From assembly GCF_040054535.1 (NCBI RefSeq), contig NC_090785.1, positions 15,732,501-15,796,500 of the forward strand: DNA of 64,000 nt, read 5' to 3'. The translations under genes were made by a program, and so were the position numbers. This DNA is from Antennarius striatus. Lineage: Eukaryota; Chordata; Actinopteri; Lophiiformes; Antennariidae. The notes under the pieces were generated by a model. The model was not told the origin of the DNA. It was given only the letters and a program-made list of their open reading frames with translations, and did no database searches. How positions within the stretch are numbered: position 1 is the stretch's first letter; each line of letters begins with the position of its first letter. Positions 42,976 through 54,540 of the stretch are shown here, piece by piece.

Positions 42976-43552
42976 ATTATCAATTATGCTATTATGTAGA
43001 TGTGTTTTCAGGCACCACACATGCTTACAGTATGCTGTTTTTAAAAAATGTCAGTTTCAATAAAACTGACTTAATGTGGACAATGAGTCAGCTCTTAACA
43101 TAAATGATAGTATCATGTAGTGACACTGTGGTGGGGGAATCTCCACAGAGGCTTCCTTCCTCCTTCACAAAACCTGTCAGAAGAATGAATATGAATACGT
43201 CACTGCACAGGGCATCATCATTTTATGACCATTGAACATGATGTGGGAAAATGTAAAGATAGCAATATAAAAAAATCTGTTCATTCTATTCTTCAAGAAA
43301 ATTCTTCCTCTTGCTTTAAGCACATGCCATTCTAATAATAAAAACACAAATTAGGGAATATACTTTGAATATGGTAATACATTTTAAATGAACAGTTTAA
43401 TATCTCTGTCCTCTTGTTTTTGATTTTTTAAGCACAGCTCCTTAACGCTGTGCTCTCTTTATGTCCAGATAAGCAAATGATTGTACTTAATAAAATAATC
43501 ATAATTTAACGTATGAAGAGAGGTGCCAAATGAAAGTACATAGTTAACCTTT

Positions 43553-43583
<31 letters not shown>

Positions 43584-43700
43584 TATACACTGAACACTTA
43601 TTACAGTAGATGAGATAACTTTGCAGTACATTACCTTGAATTAATTCAATTCAGTGGTCATTTGTTTCATTTCCATGTAGGTGTACATTGACGATGACAT
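42976..43700. other. Upstream flank of the cytokine-like gene
   Basis: AT-rich, with an AT-repeat near 43553-43584 and a GATA-type AGATAA at 43613-43618. No exon seen. Confidence 0.5.
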
Positions 43701-43726
43701 CATTGACTTCCTTTTTCTTGACATTG

Positions 43727-43734
43727 TATAAAAA
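43727..43734 (+). promoter_or_regulatory. TATA box of the IL-4/13-like gene
   Basis: TATAAAAA, about 98 bp before the ATG at 43825; transcription would start near 43757. Just upstream, ATGACATCAT at about 43695-43704 resembles an ATF/AP-1 site. Confidence 0.65.
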
Positions 43735-43824
43735 AACATCTGCAGACGCTGATCACATCAAGAGTCACACGTAAGACTACAAAGACAAGCAGTGAGGGCC
43801 GACAGAAGGACACACCACTCCAAG

Positions 43825-44574
43825 ATGATGAAGCCCATGTTTGCTTTTATTGTTCTGCTGCATCTTGGTTACAGCATCATGTCCAACATTCTGTTGAACG
43901 AGGAGACCATAAACAGACTGGACAGACTGAAAGTCAACACATCTGTAATATCTGTAAGTATGATACAATGGTGTGATAGCACTTCCATTTTTTTTCATTC
44001 ACGTCTTCAGCACCTTCAAGTCTTCTGTCAGATATTCCGCTGAATGAATACCGTTTACGTCCCTCTAGCCTAATCAGATACTCGTGCCATCCAGACCAAT
44101 GAGCAGACATCCCGTAAGTATTTCACCTCAAACACTAAACCATATAATCTGAACCGAGCTCATTTCACAAAAACACATTTTTATTTGCATTTGTCAAACT
44201 TGTCATTTATTCTTTGCAGTTCTTGTGTGTGGGGGTCGTCGTCAGGGAGCTGAAGGACATTCTCAACAACATCACAGTGCATACAGACTATGAGGATAGT
44301 CTCCAAGAAATTCAGATGAACCTGGAGGATATGGGACCATATAAAGAGGTTAGGCCACAAAATCAGGATCAGATTTCTTCACAGATACTGAGTTCATTTT
44401 GATAACTAGTTAGTTATGTCTGTCATGATGCAACGTAAACCCAATCCTTCTGTTTTTCTCCTCTAGAGAGATCAAGAATGCCAAATGCCACGGATAAGAA
44501 TCAGTCAGAGGCCGTTTAGGTTATATATTAATTTCTTCAGAAAGCTCAACAGGAAAACAAATATTCTTGCTTGA
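43825..44574 (+). CDS. IL-4/13-like four-helix cytokine (candidate)
   Basis: Four small exons: 43825-43953, 44069-44113, 44220-44348 and 44467-44574. All introns are phase 0, giving 136 aa. The first residues form a signal peptide (MMKPMFAFIVLLHLGYSI). Exon 2 is only 45 nt; human IL4 exon 2 is 48 nt and its introns are also all phase 0. The mature part has two cysteines: one in FLCVGVVVREL at the start of exon 3, one in QECQMPRI at the start of exon 4. They sit where IL-4/IL-13 place their shared helix B to CD-loop disulfide. Exon 4 ends with an amphipathic basic helix (FRLYINFFRKLNRKT) like helix D. Potential N-glycosylation: NTS and NIT. The exon 3 donor (GAG|GTTAGG) is weak; reading through adds 17 codons. 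By family it would be a secreted type 2 immune cytokine acting through JAK/STAT receptors. Whether it is il4/13a or il4/13b cannot be told here. Confidence 0.7.
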
Positions 44575-44735
44575 CAAGTAACACAGTATACACGTGAACA
44601 ATTTGTTGGTTTTCAATTCAATTGACCTTCCATTGTTTACTAGCTTTACTTTGTTCCTACTTAAATGACCACTGAATGTGTTAGGTATTGATTTGAAGTG
44701 AGTTTGTATTTAAATTGAATTTAAGAAAGAAATAC

Positions 44736-44781
44736 ATTTATTTATTTGCAGTATTTATATGTATTTATTTATTTCAATTTA
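44736..44781 (+). promoter_or_regulatory. AU-rich element cluster in the cytokine 3'UTR
   Basis: Six ATTTA pentamers within 46 bp, two pairs overlapping, about 160 nt after the stop codon. AATAAA follows at 44901-44906. Such class II-like AREs mark rapidly degraded cytokine mRNAs. Confidence 0.75.
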
Positions 44782-44929
44782 TTTTTTACATGAAACTGCA
44801 CAAAGCACTTCAGAAATATTGTGCTATTTCTGTCATTTTTGCCTCAGTGATTATTTACAAATCAAGTCAGGACCACCTCTTCAAAAGAATTTCTCATTAC
44901 AATAAATAATGGCTCTGTTGTAGAACCTT

Positions 44930-46900
44930 CATATCTTTCCAAAACTAATCAGGAATATAGCAGCAAGAATAGCAAAGTGTTCGTCTGATTATGTGTCGGT
45001 CTGTGGATAAATCTATGGCTCAGACCTTTGGGCAAACTGAAGAAATAGTTCAGATAACATTTACTTATCTTAAAAACAAATCTAATTTCTAAGCTGACTT
45101 TCACATGTTCATGTGTTCTTTTTACTTCTAAATCTGAGTCAGAAAACGCAACACTGGTCCCTCAACAGCATCCAGTTACAAGTTTCCCCTGCAGTGATCC
45201 AGCATCTGCGCATCTGCTTAGCCTCCTTTGAAAATATGGTAACATTTTTGAGTCGAGAGTAGAATGAAGAGTGAAAAGAAGGAGCTGCTCTCCAAGGTCA
45301 ACATTGTCAAAATAATACCAGATTGTTAAATAAATTATATTTTTACAAAGCCTTTAGTAGGATTCCTTCACCAAACCCAGTCATGTTATCACCCGCTGCC
45401 AGTTAACCTCCATGGAATGGTCCAATCATGTGTGTTTGTTGCCTCTGTTCCAAACTTTTCAAGGTGTTTTTACCAGTATTTAAATTGCGATATGCATATA
45501 TTCAATTGCGAAACATTACACACATTGTCTTTACCATTTTTTAACAGAATTGAAGATAAAAATATTAGAGAGTTATCAAATGTCATTGTATTCATTATAC
45601 AGAATATACCAACTTTATTTTTACATCAAGATTGTAGTCACATCTTAAATGTTGAAGAGAACAAATTGATTCTAATTGCAGTGCTCTAAAAAGTGAAGAT
45701 TCTTTGAAATGCATCCTCCCAAACGTGTATGAGACACAAGATAAAGGATCAGCTCAGGCAGGTGGAAAAGTTTGCTGCACTATACCTCTGCTGCCTTCAC
45801 ACCCTGGACTCAACTTTGACCTCCTGAATTCCCAACCCCCCTTTGATGTCCTCGAAGCAAGGCAGCACTCAAAAGTTTGATTGTCAGAAGAAACTAGGTA
45901 ATAGGTAACACATGAAAAATTTGTGAAAGAATGAAGCACACGTGTTACAGTGACATTAGTTTGTTTCTGACAGAATTATGTTTTTTACTGCTTCATTTTT
46001 AATTAGCTGATAATGGAAAACGAACATCAGAGAACTAACCTGAAACCTGACATTTACATCTTAAACCACAAAAATAAAACATATTCAGGCATTTGTCATC
46101 GATTTTGGATAGATTATTTCCCATAATTATATTACAATAATTATAGTAATAATTACACGTGTTTCCTGTAGCAGTTAAATGTTCAATAAAGGTTTCAGGG
46201 CAGAGATGGTGAATAAAATATGGCAAAAGGAAAACTTGTTTTTCGTTTTTACTCGTATATTCCCTTACATCAGTCTCATTGCTCTAACCCACAGATTAAA
46301 CGTCTCACATTGTGGGTGTCCGTCAGGGGAAAAGGTTGACGCGCTTTTTCTCGTCTTGTCATCACCGTAAAGTGACAGCCGGCACGCTCTGCGTGCGAAC
46401 AGCAGCTCCAGCTGAATAATGACACAACTTTGGCCACGCTGATCACGCCGGGAGTTTCACAAGCAGGGCGTGAACCCTGCGTCAAGACGCACTTCTATTG
46501 GAGGTGACCCTGGTGTGCACAGGAAAACCGGCACAGGTGGAAGGTGGTTGATGAACGCGGGTTTCTAATCTCAGCCTCTGATTGGCCACAAATCCGCGTG
46601 TCATCTCGTCCCATTCATTAAAATCTTCCACAAGAGTCAAATCCTCTTCCGTTGGGTTTGTGTCCAGGTGTCCTGACAGACACAGTTGTTCTCGTTCTCC
46701 GTTAGGTGTCCTCAGCGACACGCTGCCGCTGCACGTCTTGGCTTTTGTCCTGATTTAGTTTTAAAGCCCTCATTTTCATTTAATTAACTCAGCACTGAGT
46801 CGCGTAATGTCAATCGGCAGAACGCGCTCATAACGCCCCGGTGAGTTTGAAGGACACCTGGATGAAACCTATCAAGCTCCGCGTGAGGGGTCGCTCATGA
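44930..46900. other. Intergenic between the cytokine gene and drd1
   Basis: 44930-46200 is AT-rich with no supported gene. From 46300 the sequence becomes GC- and CpG-richer, leading into the drd1 promoter. Confidence 0.5.
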
Positions 46901-46944
46901 AGTCAGGTGTTCGTCTGCAGTGTCATTCTGTATAGAAGACCGTG

Positions 46945-47356
46945 TGTCGCTATTGGCGGTCAAACAGCCACAGTCGCGACACGCTTGTAGTCCCACTTCA
47001 CTTTCTCTTGAATGAGACGACGTCAGAGCGCCGGGGCGGGAGAGCGCACGATCCGCGGGATTCGGGCGCAAACGCTGGAGCTGCACGTGGACGCGGTGAG
47101 AGTGGTGATGGATGGTTGACATCTGAAGACTTGAGATGTGTGTGTGTGTGTGTGTGTGGGGGTGGGGTGGGGGGTCTTTGACCAAGATGAATCAGTGGCT
47201 CGGATCCCTTTGAGGATATATTCATACATTTTTTTTCCTATTTGTTTTGTTTTTACCCGGTTGGACATGAAGGGTTATGGACGGACGCTGAGAAGTTGTT
47301 TTGGAAGCGATGAGACATTTTGAAGCCACAGCTGATCGTTTGTCTGCGAGTACGAG
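46945..47356 (+). promoter_or_regulatory. drd1: drd1 promoter and noncoding first exon
   Basis: CpG-rich stretch with ATTGG (inverted CCAAT) near 46952, a CRE-like GACGTCA at 47019-47025 and an Sp1 box GGGGCGGG at 47033-47040. It ends with a splice donor (TACGAG|GTGAGT) at 47356/47357. The matching acceptor (TTCAG|GG) lies 2 nt before the drd1 ATG. One noncoding exon plus one coding exon is the known DRD1 layout. A (TG)n tract at 47136-47158 lies inside the transcribed part. Confidence 0.65.
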
Positions 47357-47888
47357 GTGAGTACCACTAGTGGGATTAAAATAGCACAAGGGCAGTTTGG
47401 TCAGAGGGAAGGTGTTACTCTGGATTGTTTTACTCACTGGGATTTTCCTGCTCTGATGGTTGTAGTTGAAGGAGTGGGTTTCGAAGTGCGCGTAATGCAT
47501 TCTTTTTTATTTTTTTTAAATTATCTCTACTTAAATAATAATCTTACCCAATTGTTTTCAGTCTAAAGGGCTGCTGATAAGTTTCATAAGCAGCCAGAGA
47601 AATTCCTAATATTGTGTCAGTTCGGGAAAGAAGAGCTCAGTCTGTCCACTGAGGAATTAAGTTACCCCTCCGGCTTCAGCAATCTAAACCACATAATGTT
47701 AAGTCTAATTCACAAATTCAGGAGACCAATACCTGGCACAGAGGGTTGAAACGTTTTTTTATCAGAAAATACATTGATAGATTTGTTTCAAAGCTGGACC
47801 ACATGAATGTTCCAGACTGTAAACTATGTCTACTGTAGCATGATTCTTCAGTATGGCTTAAATTGACTTTTCTCAACCCAGTTCAGGG

Positions 47889-49007
47889 ATGGATGCCACG
47901 AATGCCACAACTGTCGTTGACACTGGGTTTTTGGATGAGGCTCCATCCAGCCGCATCCTAATTGGTTGTTTCCTGGCGTTGCTCATCCTCTCCACCTTGC
48001 TGGGAAATACGCTTGTTTGTGCTACAATCATAAGATTTCGACACCTGCGCTCGAAAGTGACCAACTTTTTTGTCATCTCGCTGGCCGTGTCAGACCTATT
48101 GGTTGCCATCCTGGTGATGCCATGGAAGGCGGTGACGGAGATTGTGGGGTTCTGGCCCTTTGGGTCATTCTGTGACACTTGGGTGGCGTTTGATATAATG
48201 TGTTCCACTGCATCCATTTTGAACCTATGTGTGATAAGCTTGGACCGCTACTGGGCCATCTCCAGCCCCTTTCGCTATGAGAGGAAGATGACACCCAGAG
48301 TGGCTTTTGTGATGATCAGTGTAGCCTGGACGCTGTCTATACTCATTTCCTTCATCCCGGTGCAGCTCAACTGGCACAAGGCCCAGACTACATCTTACAC
48401 TTCTCTCCCAGGATCCTCTGACTTTTTAAGTTCCAATGCCACGTCTTTGCACAGCTCAGAGAACTGCGACTCGAGCCTGAACAGAACTTATGCCATCTCC
48501 ACCTCTATGATAAGCTTTTACATCCCTGTGGCTATCATGGTGGTTACCTACACCCGGATCTACCGCATCGCCCACCGACAGATCAGGATGATGTCTTCGC
48601 TGGCGCGAGCGGGTGAAAGTGCCAAGAACAGACATGACAGCATGAGCACCGGCTGCAGGATGAACGAGTCGGAGAGCTCTTTCAAAGCGACGTTCAAGAG
48701 GGAGACCAAGGTGCTGAAGACGCTGTCTGTGATCATGGGGGTGTTTGTGTGCTGCTGGCTCCCCTTCTTTATCCTCAACTGCATGGTGCCCTTTTGCGAG
48801 CAGCCGAGTGGAGGCACGGCTTTCCCCTGCATTAGCCCCACCATATTTGACGTGTTCGTGTGGTTCGGCTGGGCTAATTCCTCCCTCAACCCCATCATCT
48901 ATGCCTTCAATGCAGATTTTCGTAAGGCCTTTGCCATCCTGCTGGGCTGCCACAGACTATATCCAGGGGGCCACAACATGGAGGAAGTCAGTCTAAACAA
49001 GAAATGA
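47889..49007 (+). CDS. drd1: Dopamine receptor D1
   Basis: A single coding exon of 372 aa forms a seven-helix amine GPCR at the plasma membrane that couples to Gs/Golf and raises cAMP. Helices lie at about 24-49, 59-83, 96-118, 137-160, 203-226, 275-299 and 315-340. Seen: Asp102 (3.32, amine contact), LDRY at 118-121, Cys95 and Cys193 for the loop disulfide, CCWLPFF in helix 6 and NPIIYAF in helix 7. The N-terminus and second extracellular loop carry N-glycosylation sequons (NAT, NRT). Helix 5 reads [10 protein letters not shown] where mammalian D1 has three serines in a row. The C-tail after NPIIY is only about 35 residues, ending EVSLNKK, about 70-80 shorter than in mammals; short tails are known in fish D1. 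Teleosts have more than one D1 copy, so the paralogue letter is left open. Poly(A) signals: 50350 or 50886. Confidence 0.96.
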   Translation: MDATNATTVVDTGFLDEAPSSRILIGCFLALLILSTLLGNTLVCATIIRFRHLRSKVTNFFVISLAVSDLLVAILVMPWKAVTEIVGFWPFGSFCDTWVAFDIMCSTASILNLCVISLDRYWAISSPFRYERKMTPRVAFVMISVAWTLSILISFIPVQLNWHKAQTTSYTSLPGSSDFLSSNATSLHSSENCDSSLNRTYAISTSMISFYIPVAIMVVTYTRIYRIAHRQIRMMSSLARAGESAKNRHDSMSTGCRMNESESSFKATFKRETKVLKTLSVIMGVFVCCWLPFFILNCMVPFCEQPSGGTAFPCISPTIFDVFVWFGWANSSLNPIIYAFNADFRKAFAILLGCHRLYPGGHNMEEVSLNKK

Positions 49008-50360
49008 CTCATGACTCTCACAACACTGACTCATCCTTAATGCTAAGAGTCCAAGTGTTCCTGTACAAGCCAGTCTGATTGACTTCAAGTAAGAATGCTG
49101 CTCTGTGTGCTGACTGAGATTGATTGTGACCCCATATGTACCTGTGTTTACATCGGGCCAGGGGCCCGACTGTGTGACTGTAGGAATGATCTTGCTGTAT
49201 TCACCATTGTTGCAATACTGTCTTCAAATGGAAGAAACTTCTGGGAGGGGGGGGGGATTTGGGGAATTGAAATTCCGACCCTTTGCTGTTGTGCCAGGGA
49301 GCTGGGAGCACAGCGGTGCTGACACACCCACGGGATAGATGTTCCCATGACTGGGCATCTCCCTTCCTAATGCTGTCAGACACTGCTCTCTTCACTACCA
49401 TCACACACACGTACACAAACACAAACACTGTCAAAACACGCTCCTCCACATACAGTGCAGAACTCTGCAAGCACACGGCAGCAAATCACATGACATCACA
49501 CAGAAATACTGTTGCTGAGTGCGTTAACATCCTGTTTTCTGCAAGTGTTCCAGCAGCGTCAGACCGAATCCCGTCTCCGCCTCCTCAAACATGGAGGTGG
49601 AGTACATCCACGTCTGACTTAAAATGAAAACAAGATGAGATGAATCCAGTTTTAGTCTCAATTCTGATTTTTAAAATTCCAGAAGTTGTCTGATCAGAGT
49701 TTCTTTTTGGAAATCGAGGTGAAAAATGCAGCTTGTCAAACTGAAGGTCACATCTTGCATCTGACGCTGGTGCAGAATCATTATTTATATCTCATCCTGA
49801 TGTCAAATTATTATAACTTGAAACCAAATGTACTCAATAGACACCTCATAAATTATTTGTTTTACTGCTAGAAAGTGTTTTATGGATGAGTGTCTCATAT
49901 TGCTTTGTGTGTCTTGTATTTTTTATGAACAACAGCTGATGACCTCTTAAGGAAAAGAGACAAAGTGGAACAAAAGTTTTGGTTTACTTGTGGTCTCTTT
50001 GACTGTTGTGCGTGTTGAAGTGACAGCCCAAGGTTGTATGGGGGAATGAGTCTCTGAACTGATGGGTGTTTACAGAAGACTGTTCAAGTCGTTTTTATTA
50101 ATTTTTGCCCATTTTGTCTTTTAATCTACGGCACACATGGCTCAGCTAAAGTTTCCTTTGAAACCGGACGTCTGACTATCCGGTTGTCACCTCGGATGCC
50201 CTTTTAGCTCACATGTAAAGAAAAAGTTCAACAATGGGGAAATTCTTTCACCTTTTTTTTTTTTTTTTAATCTGACTTTTTTGAGTCAGTAGTCCCCAAA
50301 CACAACCCTGTGTAAGATTTCTTCTTTGTTGTTTTTTATGCCTTGACCAAATAAAATGTG
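49008..50360 (+). other. drd1: Probable drd1 3'UTR
   Basis: No other gene is visible after the stop codon. AATAAA at 50350-50355 is followed by T-rich sequence; a second at about 50886 could extend the transcript. Confidence 0.5.
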
Positions 50361-51009
50361 ACAAGGAAAAAAATTATATTTCCAGGTGCTGGTCCATTTC
50401 TTGGTTCTTCTTTTTAATCAATTTTTTTACATAGCTAAATTAGGGGTTTCCTCTGCCTCCAGTCTTGATGTTTAACTAACAAACTCCCGTTAATTTAATA
50501 TTTTGTGTGTGAAGATGAGATGGTATCAATCGTCACGTCTAGTTTCCTCTAAGAAAGCAAATGAACATTTTTGGAAAATCCTAAACTAATCCTTAACTTG
50601 TTGAGAAAAATATCTTTACTGAAAACTAAGTTGATCAGCTCAGCGACATAAGCAGTGCTCCATACCACAATTTCCTTTGGGAACATGTATTTAATTTGAA
50701 AATAAGACCCAGGAGTATTCCTACAGAGCAACACGTGTTTAAACATGAACAGGATGAGTTGTAGATTACATCGATGTCATTAAACACTTTGGTCAAATCA
50801 AAATACAATCTAGTTGACAGAAAAATGTAAACATTGAGTTCCATTGATGACAAATGTGTCTGCTACAATTGTGACTTGATCAGAATAATAAAAGGGTATT
50901 TCTGTGGAATTCACTGAGTGGCGTTTGTGTAAATAGTTCTACTGTATATTGCTATTTAGACATTGTCATGCTTATACCTTTTATATCATGCACCAACATT
51001 CACTCATGC

Positions 51010-51118
51010 ACTTTAACGGAAGCCTCACACACCCAGTAGTCCTGGGAACGCCTCCACATCACCCCGGAAGAGTTATGGGACGACCCGGCCCCGGATAAGC
51101 GGTTGAAGATGGATGGAT
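51010..51118 (+). mobile_element. Rex3/RTE-like LINE 3' end fragment
   Basis: CTGGGAACGCCTCCACATCA, CCCCGGAAGAG and CCCGGCCCCGGATAAGCGG, then TTGAAGATGGATGGA, match the typical 3' end of fish Rex3/RTE retroposons. Only about 110 bp remain. Confidence 0.7.
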
Positions 51119-51689
51119 TAGCTCTTCATACGTGATCAAATGTTTGGGGAAACACAATTTAAAAATGTCTGGTTATTCTTAAATATAACATTGCTCTCCA
51201 GAAATTGTGACCTGGTCACTCAAACGACCCCACAGATCTTGTTCTGAGCAGATTCATCCAACCACAGCGTCAGCATTTTGGCTGTTTGTGTGAACACATC
51301 ACACCAGTTTGTGTTTGTCATGGATGCAGGAGAAAATTGGGTTGTATGTGTGGTAATTCTTTGACCGCGATGAGTCCAAGTTCCTGAAGCACCTTTCACA
51401 CCAGATTTGAAGAGGGTAAAATTTGAACAGGACCATTCAAACGTGTCTCATTCAAAATTTGTTCAGTTTGCCATCATTAGCAAAAAGAAAAACTCAATCT
51501 GGAGTTCTGAAAAGCTGGAAATGAAGGAAAGCCACAACTTCAGCACCTTGTTAGACTTTCTATTGACGTTTTGTTTTGTTTTTTTAATGCTTACTGTTAA
51601 GTAGTTTTTAAATGGACTGACTGAACGACTCAAACTATAACTGAAAGCTAGACATCAATTTCAACTCAGCTGACGTGCTACTGAAATAA

Positions 51690-51990
51690 GCAGGCAGATG
51701 TGATTGTAAATTCAAATCTGCCCTGGTTCACTAACTTGCTATATAATGAATGCAGCTGTCAGAAGAACTTGCGCTCCCTTTATCTATTCAGATGTGTGAA
51801 TGGGAGTGAGAGGCAAATTAATGCAGTTCATGTGTGGAGGTAGAGCGGAGCGACAACAAGGAAATGGATGAATTATATTTTGCGAGACCCAGATTCCCTT
51901 CCCGATCTGCGCGCTATTCCTCGCATAAAAAATGTAATTGAATCCATAATGAATTTGGAATGACGGTTTGTTTATTATAATGAATATCTT
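51690..51990. promoter_or_regulatory. Candidate conserved noncoding element
   Basis: Complex, non-repetitive sequence with several homeodomain-type cores (CAAATTAATGC, TGTAATTGAA, CATAATGAA) in the gene-free flank of drd1. It has no open frame with protein features. The function is inferred only from texture and position. Confidence 0.25.
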
Positions 51991-52216
51991 ATATGTGTAA
52001 ATATGCCTACTCTTCAATAATCATAAAACTGTGAATGAGATGAGTTTTGGAGTGGCAGTGTGTTATCACGGCAAACACTTAAACGTGATTTAAGAGTTCT
52101 GAGAGACTCTTGTTGGTCCCAAAAGTTTGTGATGACAGATTTTTAATCAAGCTTATGCTCATTAGAAAAATGAAAAAGTGTAAATTTTGTGATGATAATT
52201 CTGTCTCTTCCCTATG

Positions 52217-52227
<11 letters not shown>

Positions 52228-52290
<63 letters not shown>
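52228..52290 (+). repeat. (CA)n microsatellite
   Basis: About 31 uninterrupted CA units, preceded by a short CT tract. Confidence 0.98.
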
Positions 52291-52292
<2 letters not shown>

Positions 52293-52299
52293 TCTGGTT

Positions 52300-54080
52300 G
52301 CCACCTCAGCCTTCACTCTGAATGATGTCAGTCAAATTAATTGCTGTTCCCTTTCTGTGGCACGCTTGAGGAGGTTTCGCAGAGACAAGGACAGTCCAGG
52401 GCCCTGAGAAAGCGAGCTTTAAAGGGCAACTGTGTTTATGCGTGTGTTTTTGTTACCTTTTTGAAGACCTCATGTGATACAAACATCAACCTTGTATGGA
52501 CCGGTAGTCCCCATGGGGTGTGAAGACTAGTCTTTATGAGACGAGACATCATTTCTGTGTTGTGGTTAAGGTCAGGGTGTGGTGGTATTTGAGGTATTGA
52601 GGTAAAGTATGAATTGGGTGTGACTGACTTGACTGTGTGTGTGATGTAGCGCTGGATTGCACAACATGCATGCATGAGTATTTTGGTAATTTAATTTATT
52701 TTTTTTTTACTCCCAGTATTTCTGGGATTCTCAAAGCGGTATTGTCTTTGTGAGAAGTGATGTTGGATGTGAGGACTTCAGATGATGCTAATGACCAGCC
52801 CTGGGGAAATGTTTTACTGAGACAGGGAGACAGAAAGAAATGGGCAAGGAGACGGAGCCTTATATAAGTATCAAGTAGTGGCAACTTCAAAAAAGAAATG
52901 TGAAGGTTGCTCTGAAAATATCACGTAACCTACAAGTTGTCATAAAAACAGGCTGCTGTCACATCTCCACTGTGGTCACATGATGTTTTCTTACAGGAAG
53001 GAAGCACCTAGCCATGTGAGAAAAGATTTTTCATGTAGTTAATGATTCCTCGCCACCCTCTCTCCTCACACTGGATCTTAGGGAATTAAAATGCAATCAA
53101 GCCATTTGCAATAATGTGTATTGCTCTCCATTAAATATGTATTATTCACCACTGACAAAAGTATCATAATTGTGCTTGAGTCTAATGCATTTTTAATACC
53201 TAAACTGACACCAACAAATGTGTAATTGAGAACGAACTTGTTGGTGAATCAGTTGGGTGCCGACAACGATGACACTGACTGCACTTTGCATGATGGGAAT
53301 TCTGTTGCTTTGTCTGTGTACTGTACATAGTGAGATAAACAGTTGTTTTGTGTTTATCTTTCAACTGATGGAGCAGGAAGGGGTTAAAAGGATATGATCA
53401 GACCATACCGCAGCATACAGGGAAAGGTGTTGATTTCAGGTTTGGAAGAATAGACATTTATGAACCTTGAATACATTTTTAAAAAATTTACAAGCACATA
53501 TCTAATCTGCAAAAGGTCCTCTTCAATCCAATGCTTCAAAAATAGATATCCAATCTTGTGCCAGAGAACACCCCCACGTTTTTGACCTGCTTGTCTTGAG
53601 TGGAAATCCCCTTATTGCTTTTGTCAGTTTATTGGTGCTCTTCATTTCTTTTTCTTATCACACCCCTCCTCTCTCTTCCTTCACCCTCACTCTGTTTACT
53701 GTTTGTGCTACGGGCCGCTGGCGGTGCCGTGTTTGCATTCGTCACTCCAACCAGCTCCAGCGGAGAGGACAGGCCCTCTGACCTCACCACTGGGAAAGGA
53801 GCAAGAGAACAAGAGCAGAGGGAGAATCACAGATGGCTGTTCAGAGACAGAGAGATGAGAGAAAAGAAAATATATGAGTGTATGTGTGTGTGTGTGTGTG
53901 TGGGGGGGGGGGTCATCATTCAGGGAATCCTTCCCTATAAGTCAAAATATAAATTTGATTAAATATAGTGTTGAACAGCAACAACAGAGCTCTATATTCA
54001 TTCTGGGAAGGGGTTGATGTCCGTTAATCTATCCAGGATGTGGTGCTGGAGAGCATCTGTTGGGAATATAAATGAATGTA
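52300..54080. other. Gene-free stretch
   Basis: No supported exon. ATTA-rich complex sequence at about 53040-53210 and a (GT)n-(G)n tract near 53883-53912. Confidence 0.5.
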
Positions 54081-54540
54081 CACTGCCCGGCCAAAAAAAA
54101 AGTCACACACTCTAATATTTCGTGGGACTGCCTGTAGCTTTGATTGCGGTGCACATTTGCCGCGGCATTGTTTCGACAGCCTCGTACAACGTCACAGCAT
54201 TTATCTCTGTCCAGAATTGCGTAAATTTTTGGCCGAGTTCTTGTATTGACGATAGGAGTCAAACCACTCTTCAAGGTCTTCTCCAGCACATCCCATAGAC
54301 TTTGAATGGGGTTAAGTTCAGGACTTTGGGGGCCAATCGATCGTGCCATCCGGGAGAAAAAATCCATTTATGGGATTGCCTGGTCTTTCAGTACATTCAG
54401 ATACTCAGCTGACTTAATTTTCTTGCTGAATAATATTGCTGATCCTAGACTTGACCAAACCAAAGCAACCCCTGATCATAACACTACAATTTGCTTATTG
54501 AAACCCAAACGGTGCCTTTTTTTTTTTTGGCCGGGCAGTG
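54081..54540 (-). mobile_element. Internally deleted Tc1/mariner element
   Basis: Terminal inverted repeats CACTGCCCGGCCAAAAAAAA and its complement at the right end (GGCCGGGCAGTG). The minus strand keeps a transposase relic: SPELNPIQSLWDVLEKTL, the Tc1 signature beside the last DDE residue. It is only 460 bp of the roughly 1.2-1.6 kb expected, so catalytic parts are lost. TA is present on the left flank (54079-54080) but not cleanly on the right. Confidence 0.88.

Noticed and set aside
43792-44043. 83-aa unspliced frame over cytokine exon 1
   Set aside because: It begins at a GTG and runs into intron 1; a clear donor (TCT|GTAAGT) after codon 43 and in-frame downstream exons explain it better.
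45417-45689. 90-aa frame with Cys and Phe-rich sequence
   Set aside because: No signal peptide, domain or splice structure; AT-rich context typical of chance frames.
48456-48953. 165-aa open frame antisense to drd1
   Set aside because: It mirrors a strongly coding receptor exon; no splice sites or protein family features of its own.
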